Assembly: GCA_016462095.1 (NCBI GenBank)
Contig: JAEMTW010000143.1
Coordinates: forward strand, 1-5,169
Origin: Thermoleophilia bacterium
Lineage (GTDB): Bacteria; Actinomycetota; Thermoleophilia; Gaiellales; F1-60-MAGs149
Length of the DNA stretch: 5,169 nucleotides
Direction: 5' to 3'
The notes beneath the pieces were generated by a model, which saw only the letters and a program-made list of their open reading frames with translations, had not been told where the DNA came from and did not search any database. A program made the position numbers and the translations under genes. The stretch's first letter is position 1. Each line of letters begins with the position of its first letter. Below, in pieces: positions 1-3,877 of this stretch.

Positions 1-1
1 T

Positions 2-424
2 GGCACGCGGCGCTACCGCTTCGAAGGCTGGGGGTTGACGACGAATGGTCGGCAGCTGATCGCCAGCGATGGCTCGGCAACGTTGCGCTGGCTCGACCCG
101 GCGACCCTGCGCGTCACGAAGACCGTCAAGGTGACGGACGAGGGGGCTGCGATCTACGACCTCAACGAGCTCGAGTATCGCGACGGCATCATCTGGGCAA
201 ACGTCTGGGGCTCCGATCGCATTGCGTTGATCGATCCAGCGACCGGCAAGGTGCGAGCCTGGCTCAATATGGCGCGACTACGCCAGCGCCTCTCGGCTCC
301 CGGCGAGGTCCTCAACGGCATCGCTCGCGACCCGATTACGAACCACATGGTCGTGACCGGCAAGCTCTGGCCACAGCTGTTTGTGATCAAGCTGGCCGGC
401 CGGGTTCCAGCCGCTCCGCACTAA
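2..424 (+). CDS. Glutaminyl-peptide cyclotransferase, C-terminal part (5' end outside window)
   Basis: The visible 140 residues match the C-terminal half of the plant/bacterial-type glutamine cyclotransferase family (EC 2.3.2.5, five-bladed beta-propeller). This enzyme converts N-terminal glutamine to pyroglutamate on peptides, usually outside the cytoplasm. Family-typical segments seen in order are FEGWGLT.NG..L..SDGS near residues 7-25, YDLNELEYRDGIIWANVW around 51-68, IALIDPATGKV, then EVLNGIA and VTGKLWPQLFVIKL near the end. The Asn of DLNELE and the Lys of TGKLW look like the conserved polar active-site positions of the papaya-type enzyme; that assignment is from memory of the family. 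The frame is open to the left edge, so any signal peptide is not visible. A TTG at 35 lies inside the conserved GWGLT motif and is not a start. The TAA stop abuts the repeat unit that follows. The family call is secure; the substrate is not known. Confidence 0.9.
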   Translation, partial: GTRRYRFEGWGLTTNGRQLIASDGSATLRWLDPATLRVTKTVKVTDEGAAIYDLNELEYRDGIIWANVWGSDRIALIDPATGKVRAWLNMARLRQRLSAPGEVLNGIARDPITNHMVVTGKLWPQLFVIKLAGRVPAAPH

Positions 425-462
425 GGGGGGACATGACAACCGCGCGGATGTGGTGTCCTCCC
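424..462 (+). repeat. Palindromic repeat copy R1 (CCGCGCGG core)
   Basis: This is the left arm of unit 1. Within the 30-bp hairpin starting GGACATGACA, positions 6 and 7 form a T.G wobble and a G/G mismatch, and there is an A/A mismatch just outside the CCGCGCGG core. A bulged stem of this kind is typical of REP elements. The copy begins on the last base of the upstream TAA stop; CTAA directly precedes the G-run. Confidence 0.85.
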
Positions 463-498
463 ACCCACAATCGTGCGCCTTGTTCCACCGTTACTGAG

Positions 499-537
499 GG
501 GAGGACACCACATCCGCGCGGTTGTCATGTCCCCCCT
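499..537 (-). repeat. Palindromic repeat copy R2 (CCGCGCGG core), inverted
   Basis: This is the right arm of unit 1 and the exact reverse complement of 424-462. Read on the minus strand, it is preceded by CTAG, which partly overlaps its outer end. It lies 12 bp beyond the stop codon of the DUF3830 gene. Confidence 0.85.
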
Positions 538-549
538 AGTAGCGCAGGC

Positions 550-969
550 CTAGGCCAGTTCGAAGCGGATCGGCTGCGCGCCGACCTGCAGCGTGCTGGC
601 ACCGAGGGCGTGGAGGTTCTCCTTGCCTTCAACGATCGTCAAGAAGTGGTTGCCTGCCAACGGTCCAGCCTTCGACGAGAAGCTGCAAGGGCCATACGGG
701 AACAGCAGCTCGCACTCGGAGATGCCGCCGGGATACCAGAGGATCTCGCCGGGAGCGGGATGGCAGGTAGCGTCCTCGAACGGCACGCCGAGGTCGAAGT
801 CGCCGAGCGGGATCCAGCACGACTCGCCGCTCCAGCGCACGTGGATCATCTTGTTCTCGTAAGGCAGCATCGTCAGAAATGCCTCACAGGTCTTCGGGGC
901 CAGCGCCGTCTCGAGGCGCGCCAGAAAGACGGTGTCTCCACTTGTAATACGAATCATTTGCTCTGCCAT
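550..969 (-). CDS. DUF3830 family protein (cyclophilin-like fold), function unknown
   Basis: This is a 139-residue soluble protein with no signal peptide or membrane segment. It resembles the DUF3830 family, which is placed in the cyclophilin-like superfamily and has no assigned reaction. Recognisable segments are HVRWSGESCWIP (residues 43-54), HPAPGEILWYPGGISE (70-85), LLFPYG (88-93) and SKAGPLAGNHF (99-109), then a short C-terminal strand ending IRFELA. The ATG at 969 is chosen because GGAGGAG lies about 5 nt upstream and the family homology begins there. The longer open frame upstream runs antisense-like through vapC and is a shadow. The gene sits 38 nt downstream of vapC on the same strand, so read-through from the toxin-antitoxin promoter is possible, but its strong ribosome binding site suggests independent expression. 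A 10-bp palindrome GGCCTAGGCC covers its TAG stop. Confidence 0.82.
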   Translation of the reverse strand: MAEQMIRITSGDTVFLARLETALAPKTCEAFLTMLPYENKMIHVRWSGESCWIPLGDFDLGVPFEDATCHPAPGEILWYPGGISECELLFPYGPCSFSSKAGPLAGNHFLTIVEGKENLHALGASTLQVGAQPIRFELA

Positions 970-975
970 GGGTTT

Positions 976-983
976 CTCCTCCG
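976..983 (-). promoter_or_regulatory. Strong Shine-Dalgarno site of the DUF3830 gene
   Basis: The minus strand reads GGAGGAG about 5-6 nt before the ATG at 969. It decides the start, because the open frame continues far upstream without another good ribosome binding site. It is the strongest Shine-Dalgarno match in the window. Confidence 0.7.
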
Positions 984-1007
984 GGGTACGAGGGAAGTGT
1001 GCCGTAC

Positions 1008-1403
1008 CTAGGGGGCGACGCGTTCGACACCGGGAATTCGATCGAAGCCGCGGTCGAACGAACAGACGCGAGGAGCTCCCGAATGGATCGCCTGCGCTGC
1101 GAGCAGTGCATCGGGTAGCGCCACGCGATGGGTGCTGTGGATGTCGAGCGCAGCCCCGAGTAGATCGCCGCTGTTCGAGAGTGAGGGCAGCGCTAGGAGC
1201 ATCCCGAGGCGCTCGATAATGTCCTCGCGGCTGAGGCCATAGAAGGAGCGCAGCGTGTGGGCAACCTCGGCAAACGTGACGGGCGTGAGCACCAACGTTG
1301 CCGAGGACTCGAGGAGCGCAGTTGCGGCGGCTGTCTGTGCTGGGCCATCGCGAACGATGTAGCGGAGCAAGACATTGGTATCGACATGCGCGATTACTCC
1401 CAC
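1008..1403 (-). CDS. vapC: VapC-type PIN-domain ribonuclease toxin
   Basis: This 131-residue PIN-domain protein is the expected size for a VapC toxin, a Mg-dependent endoribonuclease that blocks translation by cutting tRNA or rRNA. The four acidic positions of the active site are visible: Asp8 in HVDTNVLLRY, Glu46 in TFAEVAHTL, Asp98 in LPDALLAAQA, and Asp117 (or Asp121) in SFDRGFDRIPGV. The catalytic set is intact, so the toxin is probably active. The start is GTG at 1403, which overlaps the last 10 nt of vapB in another frame. A GGGGAG sequence lies about 7 nt upstream, consistent with translational coupling. No ATG is available before Asp8. The RNA target cannot be read from sequence. The gene ends 38 nt before the DUF3830 gene. 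Confidence 0.92.
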   Translation of the reverse strand: MGVIAHVDTNVLLRYIVRDGPAQTAAATALLESSATLVLTPVTFAEVAHTLRSFYGLSREDIIERLGMLLALPSLSNSGDLLGAALDIHSTHRVALPDALLAAQAIHSGAPRVCSFDRGFDRIPGVERVAP

Positions 1404-1669
1404 CCCTGCACTCCCCGCGCAGCATCGTTCTCTACCGTGCCGTCCCGAATCTCTTGCATCGTCTTGTCGCGTAGGTGAGCAGGGATCTCGAGTGGGGGTA
1501 GCTCGTCGTTTCGCTTGAGCCGGTGGACGAGCACCTGGTCGCCCGCAATCGAAAAAAAGAGCGTGTCGCCTGGCTCTGCGCCGAGCGCGATCCGGACTGC
1601 CTTAGGCACAGTGATCTGGCCTTTGCTGGTGACGCGAGCGAGTCGGCCGACGGGGATGTTCTTTTCCAT
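1394..1669 (-). CDS. vapB: VapB-type antitoxin, AbrB/SpoVT DNA-binding domain
   Basis: This 91-residue antitoxin has an AbrB/SpoVT swapped-hairpin domain at about residues 8-52, with the signature ARVTSKGQITVPKAVRIALG followed by PGDTLFFSIAGDQVLVHRL. The charged tail after residue 55 (PPLEIPAHLRDKTMQEIRDG) is where VapB proteins normally wrap the toxin. The ATG at 1669 is preferred over upstream starts in the longer open frame because the domain begins right after it, AAGGA sits 3-4 nt upstream, and the upstream frame runs through the probable operator. The last codons overlap vapC by 10 nt. VapB typically neutralises VapC and represses its own operon by binding a palindrome; such a palindrome lies directly before this start (1671-1698). 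Confidence 0.92.
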   Translation of the reverse strand: MEKNIPVGRLARVTSKGQITVPKAVRIALGAEPGDTLFFSIAGDQVLVHRLKRNDELPPLEIPAHLRDKTMQEIRDGTVENDAARGVQGWE

Positions 1670-1670
1670 A

Positions 1671-1698
1671 TTCCTTACGTTACCAATAACGTAAGGAA
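1671..1698. promoter_or_regulatory. Perfect palindrome, probable VapB/VapBC operator
   Basis: The sequence TTCCTTACGTTA, a CCAA spacer and TAACGTAAGGAA form a perfect inverted repeat with 12-bp arms and a 4-bp gap. It is AT-rich compared with its surroundings and ends 1 bp before the vapB ATG, so its inner-facing arm includes the AAGGA ribosome binding site. VapBC and AbrB-type antitoxins are known to autoregulate through such palindromes; the assignment to this VapB is inferred from position. In mRNA the same sequence could fold and hide the ribosome binding site. It also lies 53 bp upstream of the divergent gene at 1752 and might affect it. Confidence 0.75.
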
Positions 1699-1751
1699 CT
1701 GCAGAGGGGCTGATCGACATCGCCACAGTCTCTGCCACCATCCCCGTACCG

Positions 1752-2318
1752 ATGACGCGCACACCAGATCCTCAGCCGCACAGTCTCTCGCCCAGCACTC
1801 GCACATCGCTCGAGCAGCTGCCGTCCAACAACGTCTTTCGCACGCTTGCGCATGCGGATGCTGCCTTCCCACCCTTGATGGCGCTGGCTGCGAGCCTCTG
1901 GAACGACGCCAGCCTCTCGCAGCGACACCGCGAACTGGCGATTCTGCGCACGGCGCGCCTGGTCGATTCGGCGTACGAATGGATGCACCACATTGAGGTC
2001 GCGCGGATGGTGGGTATCACGGAGCAGGAGATCAACGCGATCGACGTTGACCAGCTCGCGCTCGGGGAATTCAACGAGGCGGACCAGCTCGTGCTCGATG
2101 CCGTGCCTCACATCCTCGCCCACCGGCGCTCCGACGACGCAATCTTTGACGGACTCGAGCGCGTGCTGAGCCCCCGCGAGCTCGTCGAACTCCATCTCGT
2201 CGTCGGCCTCTACGCCACGATCGCCGGCGTGGTCACCGACTTTGATGTCGACCTCGACGCGCAGTCTGGTGCGTTCGATCTCGACCACGACGAGCGCGGT
2301 CCGAGGCTCGGGCGCTAG
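1752..2318 (+). CDS. Carboxymuconolactone decarboxylase family (AhpD-like fold) protein
   Basis: This 188-residue, all-helical, cytosolic protein belongs to the carboxymuconolactone decarboxylase/AhpD-like family. The core motif is at residues 60-90: RELAILRTARLVDSAYEW followed by MHH and VARMVGIT. Conserved Arg66, Arg69, Glu76 and the paired His79-His80 are visible. The second helical half follows at 105-165, including ADQLVLDAV and LVELHLVVGLYATIAGVV. The CxxC pair of AhpD-type peroxidase partners is missing, so a disulfide-reductase role is unlikely. It is closer to the gamma-carboxymuconolactone decarboxylase-like proteins of unassigned substrate. The ATG at 1752 has no clear Shine-Dalgarno; the mRNA may be leaderless or weakly translated. 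It diverges from vapB across 82 bp and converges on rpiA with a 4-bp overlap (shared CTAG). Family is confident; the reaction is not. Confidence 0.85.
   Translation: MTRTPDPQPHSLSPSTRTSLEQLPSNNVFRTLAHADAAFPPLMALAASLWNDASLSQRHRELAILRTARLVDSAYEWMHHIEVARMVGITEQEINAIDVDQLALGEFNEADQLVLDAVPHILAHRRSDDAIFDGLERVLSPRELVELHLVVGLYATIAGVVTDFDVDLDAQSGAFDLDHDERGPRLGR
2315..2318. other. CTAG shared as both stop codons of convergent genes
   Basis: The palindromic tetranucleotide CTAG supplies the TAG stop of the plus-strand gene (2316-2318) and the TAG stop of rpiA on the minus strand (2317-2315). No intergenic DNA or terminator hairpin exists between the two genes, so their transcripts must overlap at the 3' ends. 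Confidence 0.9.
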
Positions 2319-2959
2319 AACGCGCGCTTGAGGGACTCGGCCTTCTTGCCGCGTCCAACGATCACCTCGGCCACGAGCGCTGGCTGAAAGAGACCGTGTG
2401 CGACGACACCCGGCACGCTACTGAGCCAGGCCTCGAGGGCATCGGGCCCACCAATGGCGCCCGAGTAGTCGGCGATCACGTTGCCATCAGGGCTCGGTGG
2501 GACATCGCGCAGCGTTACGCTTTGCAGCAGTCGTAGCGTGCTCTGCAAGCCAAACTGGAGCAGCTCGAGCGGGATCGGGGCGTGGAGCCGCGGCACCAGC
2601 TTGCTGGAGTCGGCAATCACGACGAAGCGCTCGGCCATGGCGGCGACGATCTTCTCGCGCGTGTGTGCAGCACCACCACCCTTGACGAGCCAGAAGTCGG
2701 GGGCGATCTGATCGGCACCGTCAATCGCGAGATCGAGCCGATCAACCTCGGCGGCGTTCTCGACCGTCAGCCCGAGCGCTCGAGCGGCCTCCTCGGTCTG
2801 CACCGAGGTAGCGACACAGCGAATGTCGAGTTTGCGCGCAGCGATTGCCGGCAGCAGGAAGGCCACCGTCGAGCCGGTCCCAAGCCCGACGCGCATGCCG
2901 TCTTCGACGAGCAATGCTGCGGCCTCGGCCGCGACCTTCTTCTCTGTGTCTTGGCTCAT
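2315..2959 (-). CDS. rpiA: Ribose-5-phosphate isomerase A
   Basis: This 214-residue enzyme interconverts ribulose 5-phosphate and ribose 5-phosphate in the non-oxidative pentose phosphate branch (EC 5.3.1.6). Family motifs are complete: phosphate-binding GLGTGST (25-31), TSVQTEEAARALGL (51-64), catalytic D80-G-A-D83, KGGGAAHTREK (93-103) with the Glu102 base, IADSSK (115-120) and the C-terminal VIVGRG. The usual DGADE is DGADQ here, a change next to the catalytic Asp rather than in it. The ATG at 2959 fits family N-termini; the open frame continues upstream only through repeat DNA. No Shine-Dalgarno is seen, and the repeat R3 begins 10 bp before the start. It is the last gene of the pgi-gnd-pgl-rpiA run and converges with the gene ending at 2318. 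Confidence 0.95.
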   Translation of the reverse strand: MSQDTEKKVAAEAAALLVEDGMRVGLGTGSTVAFLLPAIAARKLDIRCVATSVQTEEAARALGLTVENAAEVDRLDLAIDGADQIAPDFWLVKGGGAAHTREKIVAAMAERFVVIADSSKLVPRLHAPIPLELLQFGLQSTLRLLQSVTLRDVPPSPDGNVIADYSGAIGGPDALEAWLSSVPGVVAHGLFQPALVAEVIVGRGKKAESLKRAF

Positions 2960-2969
2960 ACGTGCACGG

Positions 2970-3010
2970 TAGCGGGGGAGGACACCACATCCGCGCGGAT
3001 GTGGTGTCCG
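2970..3010. repeat. Palindromic repeat copy R3, perfect 30-bp palindrome
   Basis: The segment 2980-3009 is a perfect palindrome (half-site GGACACCACAT, core CCGCGCGG), unlike the bulged copies R1, R2, R4 and R5. The outer edge reads GTAGCGGGGG; GTAG is the tetranucleotide recognised next to REP hairpins in Escherichia coli. It lies 10 bp upstream of the rpiA start codon. Confidence 0.85.
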
Positions 3011-3031
3011 GGGGTGGGAGAAGCGGCGTCT

Positions 3032-3070
3032 GCTGGGGGGACATGACAAACCGGGGTTTGTGGTGTCCCC
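3032..3070 (+). repeat. Palindromic repeat copy R4 (AAACCGGGGTTT core)
   Basis: This is the left arm of unit 2. The hairpin keeps the T.G wobble and G/G mismatch at positions 6-7 seen in R1, while the core differs. The outer edge reads GCTG before the six-G run. Confidence 0.85.
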
Positions 3071-3111
3071 CTTGATAGCTGCGTCACCTAAGTTCACGCC
3101 GTCGTTGTGGA

Positions 3112-3150
3112 GGGGACACCACAAACCCCGGTTTGTCATGTCCCCCCAGC
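3112..3150 (-). repeat. Palindromic repeat copy R5 (AAACCGGGGTTT core), inverted
   Basis: This is the right arm of unit 2 and the exact reverse complement of 3032-3070, including the GCTG outer edge. Confidence 0.85.
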
Positions 3151-3170
3151 CTCAGCGAATGACCCGCTAG

Positions 3171-3211
3171 CGGACACTACAACCGCGCGGATGTGGTGTC
3201 CTCCCCCGCTA
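3171..3211. repeat. Palindromic repeat copy R6, partner of R3
   Basis: The reverse complement of this segment matches 2970-3010 with two mismatches. Its inner half-site is GGACACTACAA, one base from the TGTGGTGTCC type and unlike the GGACATGACA type. The outer edge reads CTAG on the minus strand. Its last three bases (3209-3211) are the TAG stop codon of pgl. Confidence 0.82.
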
Positions 3212-3877
3212 GACGTTCGCCGCAGCCGCGTCCGCGATGATCACGGAGCGGGGTGCAGTGACGCGGCCAGCAGGGATCGAGTGGTCGCCAGCGAGCAACT
3301 GCTGGAGTGGCTCACGCTTATCCTCGCCGGTGATCAGCCAGAGCAGCAGGCGCGAGCGGCCGAGCTCGGGGTACGTCAGCGTCATCCGGTGCGTGCCCTG
3401 ATACTCGCTTGTCGTAACCGCGACCATGCGATCGTGCACGTCGAGGACGGCGTCGCCCGGGACGAGCGAGGCGGTGTGCCCGTCGGGGCCAAGGCCGAGG
3501 TGGATCACGTCGATCGTGGCGGGCAGGTCGCCGGCATAGTCCGCCGCGGCCGCTTCGAGATCATCGGCATTGACTGGCATCGGGTGGATCACCACGGGCA
3601 GCTGCGGGCCAATGCTCTCGCGCAGATGCGTGAGGTTACGGGCCTGGTCGCCCTCGGGGGCGATGCGCTCATCGACTTGGTACAGCTCGACGGACTCCCA
3701 CGGCATCGTCAGCTCGGCGAGGTCTGCGAACATCGCCCACGGCGAACGCCCACCGCTGACCGCCAGCGAGAAGACGCCACGCGCGGCCACAGCGGCGCGG
3801 GCCTCCTTGGCAACGCGCTCGGCTGCAGCGTGCGCGACGGCTGCCGCGTCGGGCAACACAATCAGCTCGTGCTGCAC
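3209..3877 (-). CDS. pgl: 6-phosphogluconolactonase (DevB/Pgl type)
   Basis: This 222-residue enzyme hydrolyses 6-phosphogluconolactone to 6-phosphogluconate (EC 3.1.1.31), the second step of the oxidative pentose phosphate pathway. It belongs to the glucosamine-6-phosphate isomerase/6-phosphogluconolactonase family. Motifs in order are SGGRSP (41-46, phosphate loop, usually SGGSTP), DER (69-71) with the following ARN, GLGPDGHTASLVP (128-140) and RMTLTYPEL (164-172). The GTG start at 3877 overlaps the TAG stop of gnd by one base (TAGTG), implying translational coupling; homology begins at once. Length is near the usual 220-260. The C-terminus ends in an Ala-rich tail, AAAANV, and the stop codon lies in the outer edge of repeat R6. 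Repeat insertion may therefore have set the current 3' end, but no essential motif is lost. Confidence 0.93.
   Translation of the reverse strand: MQHELIVLPDAAAVAHAAAERVAKEARAAVAARGVFSLAVSGGRSPWAMFADLAELTMPWESVELYQVDERIAPEGDQARNLTHLRESIGPQLPVVIHPMPVNADDLEAAAADYAGDLPATIDVIHLGLGPDGHTASLVPGDAVLDVHDRMVAVTTSEYQGTHRMTLTYPELGRSRLLLWLITGEDKREPLQQLLAGDHSIPAGRVTAPRSVIIADAAAANV

Larger units (their letters stand above)
424..537. mobile_element. REPIN-like inverted-repeat unit 1 (114 bp)
   Basis: Two perfect inverted arms of 39 bp (424-462 and 499-537) flank a 36-bp spacer (463-498). Each arm is itself an imperfect palindrome: GGACATGACA and TGTGGTGTCC half-sites around a CCGCGCGG core. The DNA could therefore form two small hairpins or one 39-bp stem. 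The unit fills the gap between the 3' ends of two convergent genes, so it could also act as a bidirectional terminator or mRNA stabiliser, although neither side has a classical U-tract. The architecture matches REPINs (paired REPs); the mobile nature is inferred from the repeat copies at 2970-3211. No transposase is visible. No family name is recognised for this sequence. Confidence 0.75.
3032..3150. mobile_element. REPIN-like inverted-repeat unit 2 (119 bp), inner unit
   Basis: Perfect 39-bp arms (3032-3070 and 3112-3150) flank a 41-bp spacer (3071-3111). The arms share the GGACATGACAA and TGTGGTGTCC half-sites of unit 1, but their centre is AACCGGGGTT instead of CCGCGCGG. The spacer shows no obvious similarity to that of unit 1. 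It lies entirely within the outer unit 2970-3211. Confidence 0.75.
2970..3211. mobile_element. Nested REPIN-like element, outer unit 3 interrupted by unit 2
   Basis: The outer arms (2970-3010 and 3171-3211) are inverted copies over 41 bp with two mismatches. Between them sits a complete second unit (3032-3150). Removing that unit leaves a spacer of 21 + 20 = 41 bp, the same length range as the spacers of the other two units (36 and 41 bp). The simplest reading is that one unit inserted into the spacer of another. The element fills the gap between pgl and rpiA; its right end includes the pgl stop codon. A possible 2-bp CT duplication borders the inner unit, too short to be proof. Confidence 0.7.

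Noticed and set aside
985..1008. Small inverted repeat GGTACG/CGTACC between vapC and DUF3830
   Set aside because: The 6-bp arms with a 12-nt loop are too weak to call a terminator or operator; chance occurrence is likely.
433..1011. Plus-strand open frame of 192 codons starting in repeat R1
   Set aside because: It starts in the palindromic repeat, runs antisense to the DUF3830 gene, and has no protein family features. The minus-strand gene explains the open frame.
970..1425. N-terminal extension of the DUF3830 frame up to 1425
   Set aside because: It overlaps vapC in another frame, reads as arginine-rich low-quality protein, and the strong ribosome binding site at 976-983 marks the ATG at 969.
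1699..1751. Promoter boxes for the divergent genes at 1669 and 1752
   Set aside because: No convincing pair of -35 and -10 hexamers with proper spacing could be read on either strand.
1670..1762. Longer VapB starting upstream of the palindrome
   Set aside because: The extra residues lack family similarity and would run through the operator and into the divergent gene; the ATG at 1669 has its own AAGGA.
2970..3211. CRISPR array
   Set aside because: Repeats alternate in orientation, are few, have two core types, and spacers are not regular in a direct-repeat array. No cas gene is present.
2970..3211. Integron attC-like sites or a tRNA/riboswitch in the gap
   Set aside because: There is no gene cassette, integrase, tRNA cloverleaf or known riboswitch core; all the symmetry is explained by the paired palindromes.
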